Shown: positions 49,791-57,975 of the stretch, in pieces | How the letters are laid out: every line of letters starts with the position of its first letter | Position numbering within the stretch: the stretch's first letter is position 1 | Assembly (NCBI RefSeq): GCF_042675965.1 | Contig: NZ_JBHTKJ010000065.1 | Span: 1-64,000 of the forward strand | From: Virgibacillus_R byunsanensis | GTDB lineage: Bacteria > Bacillota > Bacilli > Bacillales > Amphibacillaceae | Reading direction: 5' to 3' | DNA length: 64,000 nucleotides | Program-made: the position numbers and the translations under genes | The notes under the pieces: generated by a model | What the model saw: the letters and a program-made list of their open reading frames with translations, nothing else | Databases searched by the model: none | Told to the model about the DNA's origin: nothing

Positions 49791-51131
49791 TTAAATATTT
49801 ACGATGGATGGAACACGTTTTAGGAGTCTTTTAATAGATTTGTTCGCTTCATGTAAGACAATATCCTTGTTTACTGTTTTTACGTTGCCATTTTCCATGA
49901 CTACCTTGCCATTTATAATCGTTGTATCAACATCAGCTCTTGTTGCAGAGTAAACAATTCTTGATATAGGATCTATTTCAAAGGAAGGATACGTGTGAAA
50001 GTTGTTTAAATCCAATATCGCTAAGTCAGCCTTTTTTCCAACTTCAATACTACCAATTTCATGATCTAGCCCCACAGCTTTTGCACCACCAATAGTAGCC
50101 ATCCGGAATACCGTCCTTGCATTCATGGCAGTTGGTCCATGTATCGGTTTTTGAACTAAAGATGCCAACCTCATCTCATTAAACATATCAAGGTTATTGT
50201 TACAAGGTGCTCCATCTGCACCCAAACTGACATTAGCCTCAATTTCCAATAAATCCGGTACATCAGCAATACCTGATGCTAATTTTAAGTTAGAACCAGG
50301 ACAATGACTCATCTTAATACCACGCTCTTTAATGATGCGTTTCTCCTCATCATCAAGCCACACACAATGAGCCAGGATAAGATTTTCGTTAGCCAAACCT
50401 ATTCGATCGAGATACACAACATTTCTCATACCTCTTTGCATCTCAACAATCTTTATTTCTCCCTTGTTCTCCGAGGCATGGGTATGTACTTTGACCTGAA
50501 AGTGCTTCGATAGATCTCGTACTTCTGTTAACAACTCTTCTGTACACGAAACAACAAAACGTGGACAAAAGGCATATTGAATGCGACCATTATCATATTG
50601 GTGCCACTTTTCAAGGAGATCAACACTTTTCTGTATCGATCTCGTCGTATCTTCCCGTAGTAAATCAGGTACATCGTCTCCCATGTCCATCATCACTTTT
50701 CCGGCAAGACAGCGAATACCACTTTCAGCCATTGCCTGAAGTGCGGCATCGGTATGATTCACCGTCTCCATATCCACGATGGTCGTAGTTCCACTCTGCA
50801 ATAATTCCCCTAGGCCTAACATAGCAGAATAATAACTGGACTCCTCGTCATGGGATGCTTCTAATGGCCAAATCTTTTTCTGCAACCAATCCATAAGCTC
50901 CAGGTCATCAGCCTGACCACGAAACAGCGTTTGACATAAATGCAAATGTGTTTGGATAAAACCAGGTATAATTGTTTTATTCCTTGCATCGATCACTTGA
51001 TCTGCTGCGATTCCTAAATCTCCACCAACTTTTGTAATTCTGTCATTCTCGATGTAAATGTCTCCATGAATAATTTCTTCACGTGCATTCATCGTTATGA
51101 TTTGGGCATTTTTTATTAATATAGTAGACAT
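49791..51131 (-). CDS. Amidohydrolase, purine-type deaminase (TrzA/MtaD-like)
   Basis: Metal-dependent deaminase of 446 residues. Motifs: PGFIQTHLHLCQTLFRG (HxH), KVHTHASENKGE, LAHCVWLD, MSHCPGSNLKLASGI, and SLGADGAPCNN with the catalytic Asp. The ATZ/TRZ branch includes 5'-deoxyadenosine, S-adenosylhomocysteine, 8-oxoguanine and guanine-type deaminases; the neighbourhood argues for a purine substrate, but I cannot choose. ATG at 51131 follows an unusual run of eight G's (AAGGGGGGGGAATGGA). Single-gene unit between the puc-ade operon and the microcompartment operon. Confidence 0.75.
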   Translation of the reverse strand: MSTILIKNAQIITMNAREEIIHGDIYIENDRITKVGGDLGIAADQVIDARNKTIIPGFIQTHLHLCQTLFRGQADDLELMDWLQKKIWPLEASHDEESSYYSAMLGLGELLQSGTTTIVDMETVNHTDAALQAMAESGIRCLAGKVMMDMGDDVPDLLREDTTRSIQKSVDLLEKWHQYDNGRIQYAFCPRFVVSCTEELLTEVRDLSKHFQVKVHTHASENKGEIKIVEMQRGMRNVVYLDRIGLANENLILAHCVWLDDEEKRIIKERGIKMSHCPGSNLKLASGIADVPDLLEIEANVSLGADGAPCNNNLDMFNEMRLASLVQKPIHGPTAMNARTVFRMATIGGAKAVGLDHEIGSIEVGKKADLAILDLNNFHTYPSFEIDPISRIVYSATRADVDTTIINGKVVMENGNVKTVNKDIVLHEANKSIKRLLKRVPSIVNI

Positions 51132-51206
51132 TCCATTCCCCCCCCTTGAATTTGGGAAATATATATATAACAGAAGCACTAACCAGGATCTTTTAATAAA
51201 ATTTGT

Positions 51207-51728
51207 TTGATATTGATGTAGACTGCGACGTAACTTGATGTGACGGTTAACCTACCGCTACGGAAATACACTTCGCTTTCACCCATCCGGGTACAAGTGC
51301 GACATCTGCTTCGTTTCACTACGCAGTGTCTTCTACCCGTGGGCGGCTGATGAGCCTCCTCGAGCTAACGCTCTCTGGTGTCTCAGGCTAGGCCTCTGCT
51401 CCCACAGGATAAGGAAAGCTACGTAGATAGACATCGCACGCAGAAAATCGGTTTGTATTTTCAAGGAGTCTACGTGTATTTCCTCCGCTGTTATTTCCCT
51501 TACTGTCGTGGGACTGTATTAGTATTAATAAAACCTCTTACCAGTCAGGGTGAGCGGAGGGCGGTGACTCCTGCGGGAACAGCACGTGTCCGAAGACCCC
51601 GCAGAGTGGTTTTCTCGAGGAGGCTGAGGCCGTGCCCGCGGAAAGCATCCGCCCGTAGCGACCCCAGACGGCGGCAATAGCACGCGTTCTTAGAAAAAAG
51701 CCTAAAGTTATGTCGCAATTTATATCAA
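51207..51728. repeat. Long MITE-like repeat with inverted ends
   Basis: Left end TTGATATtgatgtagacTGCGACgTAACTT and right end AAGTTAtGTCGCAatttATATCAA are inverted copies. Inside are GGAAATACACTTCGCTTTC near the left and, read in the opposite sense, CGTGTATTTCCTCCGC near 51480; the block CACAGGATAAGGAAAGCT...ATCGCACGCAGAAA is the reverse complement of sequence at 14745-14815 and 63860-63930. A 100-codon Arg-rich frame inside is a base-composition artefact. The 712-base gap 51132-51843 holds nothing else but AT-rich flanks. Confidence 0.65.
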
Positions 51729-51843
51729 CTACTAATTAGGGTTCAACACAAAGAAAAAACAATCTTTTAGAAAACAGCTTATAGATTTATATAGTTCGCT
51801 AATATATGTTCATCCTTTACTATTTTATGCTTGAACAAATCGG

Positions 51844-52968
51844 TTATGAAGTAAATGCGATCGCTAACTTCTTATAGAATTCGATGGAACGTAAATAAGC
51901 ATGTACATCAACATATTCATTGGGTTGATGAGCAAGTTTTTCGTCACCCGGACCATAAATTAAAGTTGGGATTTTGCTATCAGGATTCAGGACAGCACCA
52001 TCTGTATAATAGGACACACCGTAAACGGAGTCCTGATTTTTTATTTCTAAAGCTGTCGTAATAATGTGACTGGATTTTTCCGTTAAGATAGATGGTCGAT
52101 CTAGTAATATATCTACGAAGTAATCAGGAGCATTTTCCGCTGAAAATAATTCATTCAAATTTTGATTTATTTCCATGATTAACTCTTCATGTGATTGAGG
52201 TGGGATAGATCTAATATCCACATGTAAACTGCACCGATCTGGAATAACATTCGTTTGCACCCCGCCATTTAGCTTGGTAATAGCCAGACTACTTTCGCCT
52301 AAAGGAACAGCAGAAATTTTCCATTTCGTTTTTAAGGATTCGATCATCTCCATAACCTTCTGCATCCACTCCACAGCATTAATTCCCATCTCAGGCATCG
52401 AGCCGTGTGCTGTTTTACCCACCGTAATAATTTCAAGCCATAGTGCGCCCTTATGACCCACCACTACTTTCTCATTGGTAGGTTCACCAATTACCAACGC
52501 CTTCACATCATCATCTAAATGCTGTTCCTGCAAATACTTTCTAGCACCACAGCTATCCACTTCTTCACCTGCAGTAGCGAGGAAAACAATATCCATCGGT
52601 AGACGTTTCTGTTCGTTAAACAATGATTCCACTGCAAGAAACATCGCACAAAGACCGCTTTTCATGTCTGATGCACCGCGCCCGTACAGTTGATCACCAG
52701 CTATTTCACCAGAAAACGGGGGGAATTTCCATGGTTGCTCCCCAGGCAAAACGGTATCCATATGACCACAAAATATGAATCTTCCGTCCCCTTCTCCCTC
52801 TATACGAATCTCAAAATTACTTCGGTTCGCACCAACTTCTGATATCGTATACGGTATACCTGACTGGTCACATCTTTCAGCAAGCAGTCTAGCAATATCA
52901 TTCTCGTTTCCTGGAGGATTGGAACTATCAATCTGAATCATCCGCTGTAAAAAACGAATAGCATCCAT
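51844..52968 (-). CDS. M20-family metallopeptidase / amidohydrolase
   Basis: Di-zinc hydrolase of 374 residues in the ArgE/DapE/ACY1 group. Metal ligands: FCGHMDTVLPG, GRGASDMKSGL, TAGEEVDSCGA (catalytic Glu pair), GEPTNE, and a late H in KLAHQPNEYV. A dimerisation domain (about 180-285) includes the GKTAHGSMPE motif. The family cleaves N-acyl or N-carbamoyl amino acids, so in this operon a carbamoyl- or formyl-amino-acid intermediate is a reasonable substrate; that is inference. Last gene of the microcompartment operon. Confidence 0.83.
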   Translation of the reverse strand: MDAIRFLQRMIQIDSSNPPGNENDIARLLAERCDQSGIPYTISEVGANRSNFEIRIEGEGDGRFIFCGHMDTVLPGEQPWKFPPFSGEIAGDQLYGRGASDMKSGLCAMFLAVESLFNEQKRLPMDIVFLATAGEEVDSCGARKYLQEQHLDDDVKALVIGEPTNEKVVVGHKGALWLEIITVGKTAHGSMPEMGINAVEWMQKVMEMIESLKTKWKISAVPLGESSLAITKLNGGVQTNVIPDRCSLHVDIRSIPPQSHEELIMEINQNLNELFSAENAPDYFVDILLDRPSILTEKSSHIITTALEIKNQDSVYGVSYYTDGAVLNPDSKIPTLIYGPGDEKLAHQPNEYVDVHAYLRSIEFYKKLAIAFTS

Positions 52969-53583
52969 TTAGCTCCCCTCCATGATCTGCATTTTTAATG
53001 ACGTTACTTTCCATCCATTAACAGAGGCCATATCCTGTGAACAGGTTGAGCATGCAATAACTACCTCTTCGGTTGCCTTTAAGCGTACAAAATCACCAGG
53101 CTTGGATAATGGTTCATGAATCTCATAATCTCCTGAATCGTTCAGTACGTTATTCATGAAAAAGTTGATCGGATCTGGAACCGGTTCCTTGCCCAGTCCA
53201 TACTTTTCCAAAGCGTTTTTTAAATTATCGTGGCAGTTCGGATGATTCTCTGAGTCAAAGTCCACTTTGTAGCGATAGTAATCACATGCTGGAAAAAAGA
53301 AATCGTGTTTTCCAACGGTATCACCAACAAACGTCATCAATGGTCTACGTCTATTGCTGTATAACGCATCACCAATTTTTAACCGGATACTGCTAAGGGA
53401 TGCTCTCATATGGACAGGCGATACGAATTCTGTTGGGTCATTCTTGTTAAAACATACAAAGTCACCAACCTGTTTGCCGTCAACGTCAATAATAACAAGC
53501 TCATCACCAGGCTTTAACAAAGCACTTCTTCCTTCATACGGTGGGATTAAAATCTCTTCTTTTATTCTCTCTGTATAGGCCAC
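52969..53583 (-). CDS. DUF1989 (urea-carboxylase-associated-like) protein
   Basis: Protein of 204 residues of the DUF1989 family. A conserved frame of FVSPVHMRASL, CDYYRYK, NCHDNL, PDPINFFMNN and CSTCSQDM with several Cys/His suggests a metal site. Some members of the family take part in carboxyguanidine/urea-type nitrogen metabolism. The GTG at 53583 is the start correctly spaced from GGAG; a GTG three codons upstream overlaps that site. It stops one base before the M20 gene. A role in processing a carbamoyl or ureido intermediate is inference. Confidence 0.75.
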   Translation of the reverse strand: MAYTERIKEEILIPPYEGRSALLKPGDELVIIDVDGKQVGDFVCFNKNDPTEFVSPVHMRASLSSIRLKIGDALYSNRRRPLMTFVGDTVGKHDFFFPACDYYRYKVDFDSENHPNCHDNLKNALEKYGLGKEPVPDPINFFMNNVLNDSGDYEIHEPLSKPGDFVRLKATEEVVIACSTCSQDMASVNGWKVTSLKMQIMEGS

Positions 53584-53607
53584 ATCTAACACTCCTCTCT
53601 TGCCGCT

Positions 53608-54291
53608 TTAATCAATAAACACAGCGACCGCTCTAATTGGAGACCCTGTACCTTTTCTGATTTTGAGTGGTAAGCCAAAATAGAGAAAACGTTTCCCAGC
53701 AACTTCGTTTAAATTAGCTAGATTCTCTGTATTTGACATCCCATACTCCCTGCACACAAGATGCCCTGAAAATTTAGTGTCATTCGGATTATCAATTGCA
53801 GGAGCATCGATTCCTATATTGACTACACCTCTTTCAGCAAGCCATTTAGCTCCCTCATAATCAAGACCTGTATACCGTGTTAGCCATTCATCTGTTCCAT
53901 ACTTGCGGTTATAATGACCCGTATATAATAAAACGATATCGCCTTTTTCAAGCACCTGCTGTGATTTTTGTAATGCCTTTTCTAATTCGTGAGGTGTAAT
54001 GTAATCCTCAGGTGAGATATGCGACAGATCCAGGCATACTGCCGGTCCATAAAAATAATCCAGAGGCATTTCATTGATGTATTTTCCGTTTGGGTCGTAT
54101 TCATAAGTAGCATCGGTATGTGTTGGTCCATGCTCGTTAATAAGGAGATTGTTCGTTGCAAACTCAAATCCTATTTTCTCCTTACTTTCTTCATGCGTTA
54201 CATTCGGGAATATCAATGTAGGCTGATGTAATGGAAAAACAGGCATACCTTGATATATTTCCTGTGAAAGATCAACTAATTTGACTGCCAT
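53608..54291 (-). CDS. Cyclase-family metal-dependent hydrolase
   Basis: Protein of 227 residues of the cyclase family (PF04199), which includes kynurenine formamidase and isatin hydrolase. The metal motif reads NEHGPTHTDATYEY (usually HxGTHxDxP), followed by DLSHISPEDYIT, GDIVLLYTGHYNRKYG, and GIDAPAIDNPNDTKFSGHLVC. The usual Gly between the two His is present, but Pro follows it and Ala-Thr-Tyr replaces the Pro, so the substrate probably differs from formylkynurenine. Hydrolyses an amide bond. Good site AAGGAGG. Confidence 0.8.
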   Translation of the reverse strand: MAVKLVDLSQEIYQGMPVFPLHQPTLIFPNVTHEESKEKIGFEFATNNLLINEHGPTHTDATYEYDPNGKYINEMPLDYFYGPAVCLDLSHISPEDYITPHELEKALQKSQQVLEKGDIVLLYTGHYNRKYGTDEWLTRYTGLDYEGAKWLAERGVVNIGIDAPAIDNPNDTKFSGHLVCREYGMSNTENLANLNEVAGKRFLYFGLPLKIRKGTGSPIRAVAVFID

Positions 54292-54302
54292 GATTTACCT
54301 CC

Positions 54303-56117
54303 TTATTCAACAACAGGGGCAAGGATTTCAAATTTATCGGCATCGATTAACCCCATATCGGTAATTTTCCATTCAGGACTGGTAACAAGTGACCAGAAGG
54401 AAAGATGCATAAATGGCACATGAATACCACATCCTAGTTCACTTTCTGCCAATCTTGAGAGTTCTGCAATCTTTTCACTTACTTCCCTGCCGTTTAGTTC
54501 ATCCGTAATCAAACCACCTACTCTTAGGGGTAGATCGCCAACCACTTTACCATCTTTAATCATGGCAATACCGCCATCCATGGATATTACTCTGTTAACA
54601 GCGGTTACCATGTCTTCATAATTCGTTCCGGTAACAATGATATTATGCGTGTCATGTGCTACACTCTCCGCAATCGCACCACTTTGCAGTTTAAACCCAT
54701 TTAAGAAGGCCTTTCCTATGTTCCCTGTCCTTCCGTGTCTTTCGACGACAACAAGTGGTAACACATCCTGTTGTAAGCACGGCTGAACAACCCCATTGGA
54801 TACATTCATCTTAAATTCCTTAGCACCTGTCAGGTTTTGGTCTGGAATAGCAACGACAGCTCGCACCTTTGCACGACTTCCCTTTGCCTGGATGTGAAGA
54901 TTCTCTACGTTTACAGGATCTCTTTTGACCGATTTTTTCACACTCTCTGGATACGTGTATGACCCAAGATTAATGGTCAGTTCCCCTTTTTCTGCAGCTA
55001 AACTTCCATTAAGATACACTTGATCAATTGTCATTTCATTCAAATCGCTGATCACCGCAATATTAGCTCGCTTACCAGGAGCCAATATGCCAACGTCTTT
55101 AAATCCGAAATGAGTAGCAGGATTAATGGTTGCCATTTGAATGGCCTCAACAGGATCTACCCCTTGAGCAATTGTCCGTTTGACAATATCATTCATATGA
55201 CCGTCCTTTAGTAAGTCCTCTGGCACCATATCATCCGATACAAGCATGGCTCGCCGTGAATCCAGTCCTTCTTCTGTTATCGCGCGGATACATGCTGCCA
55301 TATTTCGTTGTGATGAACCCTCCCGCATAAACACACTTACACCATATCGGAGCTTCTCTACCATTTCTTCTTTTGTCGTTGTTTCATGACAGGAAACATG
55401 GGTGCCACCACTTATGATATGTGCGGCCAATTCTTTACTAAATAGTCCAGGTGCATTACCTTCTACGGTTTTCCCTATACTTTTCGCGTATGATACGGCT
55501 GCGACAAGATCATCTATTAGTTCTGGGGCATTTTCATAAACGGGATGAATATTACTGAAACTTTGAATCTCACCAATTCCTTGGACATAAGGGTCATTTA
55601 ACAGCTCTTCCATATGTTTGGAATTCACATCAAACCCCGGTGTTTCAAGTCCTGGTGCATCAGGTACGGCACAAGGAACCGTAAAATAAACCTGATTGGG
55701 TAATGTTTTAACTTCTTTTATCATTTCCTGCATCCCTTGAACTCCCAAGACGTTTCCTATTTCATGCGGGTCACCAATTAAGGTTGTGGTTCCAGTTGGA
55801 ATGGATAACCTGGAAAATTCCGTACACGTTAGCATCGAGCTTTCAAAATGCATATGAGAATCAATAAATCCCGGTGAAATAAACCTTCCTTTTACGTCTT
55901 CCACCTTTGTTTTACTGCCTATTAACTCGCTAACATCACCAACCATTAGAATATATTCGCCTTTGATTGCAACATCAGCTTCATAAATTTCTCGTGTTAC
56001 CGTATTGATGATGTAGCCTCCCTTAAGCACAAGGTCGGCAAATTGATTCGAATCAAGCAACACATCAATAAGTTTTCTCCACTGAATTGCTTCTTTAATG
56101 TTTTCAGCCTGCATCAC
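54303..56117 (-). CDS. Adenine-deaminase-like protein with altered metal-site motifs
   Basis: Protein of 604 residues aligned over its whole length with adenine deaminase (PGFIDSHMHFESSMLTCTEF, GDPHEIGNVLG, VVVERHGRTGNIGKAF, VAHDTHNIIV). However, key central motifs differ from the canonical copy at 42196: LGEVMDYPAV is replaced by IGEIQSFSNI, VIDGHAAG by TVEGNAPG (metal-binding His lost to Asn), and GIHSDHE by GTHVSCHE (Asp to Cys). An extra N-terminal helix of about 25 residues precedes the barrel. It probably acts on another substrate or is catalytically changed. GTG start with AAAGGGTG. Placed directly after the shell vertex gene. Confidence 0.78.
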   Translation of the reverse strand: MMQAENIKEAIQWRKLIDVLLDSNQFADLVLKGGYIINTVTREIYEADVAIKGEYILMVGDVSELIGSKTKVEDVKGRFISPGFIDSHMHFESSMLTCTEFSRLSIPTGTTTLIGDPHEIGNVLGVQGMQEMIKEVKTLPNQVYFTVPCAVPDAPGLETPGFDVNSKHMEELLNDPYVQGIGEIQSFSNIHPVYENAPELIDDLVAAVSYAKSIGKTVEGNAPGLFSKELAAHIISGGTHVSCHETTTKEEMVEKLRYGVSVFMREGSSQRNMAACIRAITEEGLDSRRAMLVSDDMVPEDLLKDGHMNDIVKRTIAQGVDPVEAIQMATINPATHFGFKDVGILAPGKRANIAVISDLNEMTIDQVYLNGSLAAEKGELTINLGSYTYPESVKKSVKRDPVNVENLHIQAKGSRAKVRAVVAIPDQNLTGAKEFKMNVSNGVVQPCLQQDVLPLVVVERHGRTGNIGKAFLNGFKLQSGAIAESVAHDTHNIIVTGTNYEDMVTAVNRVISMDGGIAMIKDGKVVGDLPLRVGGLITDELNGREVSEKIAELSRLAESELGCGIHVPFMHLSFWSLVTSPEWKITDMGLIDADKFEILAPVVE

Positions 56118-56138
56118 TTCTTTGTCACCCTTTCACAA

Positions 56139-56405
56139 CTAGCAATCTAAATTATCAATAATACCCACAATTGCTGCATCTATTGGGGCATCTTTGTTTT
56201 TGACAGCACGAGATGCCATGCTTCCTCTGACAAAAAATACTTGTTCACCAACACCCGCACCAACGGTATCTACTGTAATAATAGGTACAGAAGTAAGGGG
56301 ATTGCCATCTATACCGATCGATTGAGTGATCAATAACTTGGTACCAACTAAATTTTCATCTTTTCTAGTTGCTGTAACTCGTCCGACTACGATTCCCATT
56401 TCCAT
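56139..56405 (-). CDS. BMC vertex protein, EutN/CcmL family
   Basis: Pentameric shell protein of 88 residues capping the corners of a bacterial microcompartment. The canonical EutN/CcmL pattern is clear: GIVVGRVTATRKDENLVGTKLLI at the start, then VDTVGAGVGEQVFFVRGSMAS and DAAIVGIIDN. The ATG at 56405 gives the normal N-terminus; a longer frame runs back into the preceding gene. It lies 13 bases after the flavoprotein gene. Confidence 0.92.
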   Translation of the reverse strand: MEMGIVVGRVTATRKDENLVGTKLLITQSIGIDGNPLTSVPIITVDTVGAGVGEQVFFVRGSMASRAVKNKDAPIDAAIVGIIDNLDC

Positions 56406-56418
56406 ACTAGCTTCCGCC

Positions 56419-57153
56419 TCATTTCTCACCAATTTCAATATTATGTTCTCTAGCAATATCTCGTGCTAATGGTGTTATAATGGTTCCCTGTTCCCATTCA
56501 ATGGATCGACGTCCGATTTTTGCCTGTTTTTTCATGTCATCCGCGGTAATAACTTGTCTCTTTTCTTGATGAAAGTCTGTTATAAAATGATTTACAACCT
56601 CATCAGCATGATCGATTAAGTGAACACCGAATCCTCTGATTTGCTGTAATTGTTTCTTCATTTGATGCTTTAATAATGGGGTACCATGGTTCATCTTTAC
56701 ATCCTGCCAGATGGAATGGTATGGGTTAGCACCGGCTGAGAAGGCACTTACTTTTTTGCCTTTCATCAATGCACCCATCACCATCCGAATAGAAGACCGT
56801 GTATCATTGAAGTTCAGCAAATCGGATACGGTTGAAAACGGCAAAATGGGGATATAAACATGATCTACCTGTTGCTTTTGATTTTCAAAATCATTCAAGG
56901 AAATCCAGTCATCAATTCCAGCTCTTCTAGCAAGATCGGTCACACGATAATGGTCAAGAATCCGTTCATCAGGTATGATCCGGACTCTTATTCCATGTTC
57001 ATGTAACGCTTTTAAACTTTGTAAACCTTCTTCCATTCCGCCCATATGATAGAATAGTAGAGCATACACTGTCTTTTGGTGTGCTGTTTTGTTTCGGAGC
57101 AAAAGTTCCCGCAAAGTTGCATCTACCACTGAACTTTGCTGGTTAACTTGCAC
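56419..57153 (-). CDS. BMC-associated flavoprotein-like protein
   Basis: Protein of 244 residues similar to the flavoprotein family that accompanies microcompartment loci (TIGR02536-like). The middle shows YIPILPFSTVSDLLNFND, then GALMKGKKVSAFSAGANPYHS; the C-terminal 45 residues (ITADDMKKQAKIGR..., then TIITPLARDIAREHNIEI) form a module seen at the ends of several BMC-locus proteins, possibly for encapsulation. GTG start behind AAAGGAG, two bases after the shell gene at 57156. Function unknown; it may handle a flavin for an encapsulated enzyme such as the UbiD system. Confidence 0.7.
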   Translation of the reverse strand: MQVNQQSSVVDATLRELLLRNKTAHQKTVYALLFYHMGGMEEGLQSLKALHEHGIRVRIIPDERILDHYRVTDLARRAGIDDWISLNDFENQKQQVDHVYIPILPFSTVSDLLNFNDTRSSIRMVMGALMKGKKVSAFSAGANPYHSIWQDVKMNHGTPLLKHQMKKQLQQIRGFGVHLIDHADEVVNHFITDFHQEKRQVITADDMKKQAKIGRRSIEWEQGTIITPLARDIAREHNIEIGEK

Positions 57154-57155
57154 GT

Positions 57156-57434
57156 TTATTCTCCTTTAGATAGTAATGCACGTTCAATTTCACTGTGTGG
57201 TCTTGGAATGACATGAACACTTACAAGTTCGCCAACGCGACTAGCAGCATCTGCACCTGCATCTGTTGCCGCCTTTACTGCACCAACATCTCCACGAACC
57301 ATGACAGTTACAAGTCCAAAACCAACTTTTTCATACCCACAAATCTCAACATTTGCAGCCTTCACCATCGCATCTGCTGCTTCAACAGCTCCAACTAGTC
57401 CTTTTGTTTCTACTAATCCTAACGCTTCTCCCAT
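57156..57434 (-). CDS. BMC-H hexameric shell protein
   Basis: Shell protein of 92 residues with the complete single BMC domain: ALGLVETKGLVGAVEAADAMVKAANVE, the pore-loop region VGFGLVTVMVRGDVGAVKAA, and HVIPRPHSEIE. These hexamers tile the facets of the compartment. Ribosome binding site AGGAGG. One of three BMC-H paralogues in the operon and the most canonical. Confidence 0.95.
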   Translation of the reverse strand: MGEALGLVETKGLVGAVEAADAMVKAANVEICGYEKVGFGLVTVMVRGDVGAVKAATDAGADAASRVGELVSVHVIPRPHSEIERALLSKGE

Positions 57435-57461
57435 TACAATAACCTCCTCATTTTGATTAAT

Positions 57462-57944
57462 TTATGCTTTCTTACCATCATTTTCATCCGATTCTCCAGC
57501 TTGTTCTTCTAAAGACGGATTTGGTTTCGATTTCGCTGCTGGATCGTTTTGCTTAGCTTTTGTTTTTTCTGCTTGGGCTTTCGGTTTTGTTTCATTTGAG
57601 CTTGCTTTCTTTTTTGCGGTAGTTTTTTTCTTTGGCTTTGGTTCATTTTTAAGTAAAAATTTACTTAACAGCTTTTCGTCAACATCAGAATGTAGTCGTG
57701 GGATTACTTCTGTTGAAATAAGTTCGCCTACCAATTCTGCCTGTTCTTTACCCGCTTCCACAGCTGAAGTAACAGCAGCAACATCTCCTGTGAGATGTAT
57801 CGTCACACCAACATAGCCCCTTACTCCAATTACTTTTTCCATGCCGATAATTTCCACATCTGCTGCCTTAACCGCAGCATCCGCCGCTGTAACTGCTGTT
57901 GTATAACCAATCGTCTCTATAAGTCCAAGTGCTTTCACATTCAT
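57462..57944 (-). CDS. BMC-H shell protein with Lys/Ala-rich C-terminal tail
   Basis: Shell protein of 160 residues. Residues 1-90 form a BMC domain (ALGLIETIGYTTAVTAADAAVKAADVE, GYVGVTIHLTGDVAAV, STEVIPRLHSDVD). Residues 97-160 are a low-complexity tail, Lys/Ala-rich at first (EPKPKKKTTAKKKASSNE) and acidic at the end (EEQAGESDENDGKK). Tails of this sort occur in some PduK/EutK-like shell proteins. It may bind cargo, nucleic acid or the acidic linker of another protein; this is inference. Start behind AGGTAGGTGA. Confidence 0.9.
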   Translation of the reverse strand: MNVKALGLIETIGYTTAVTAADAAVKAADVEIIGMEKVIGVRGYVGVTIHLTGDVAAVTSAVEAGKEQAELVGELISTEVIPRLHSDVDEKLLSKFLLKNEPKPKKKTTAKKKASSNETKPKAQAEKTKAKQNDPAAKSKPNPSLEEQAGESDENDGKKA

Positions 57945-57975
57945 TCACCTACCTCTTTCGACTCAATCAAGTTTA

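Noticed and set aside
51378..51680. A 100-codon plus-strand ORF.
   Set aside because: It lies inside the GC-rich repeat, is extremely Arg/Pro-rich and has no ribosome binding site; the sequence is explained by the repeat.
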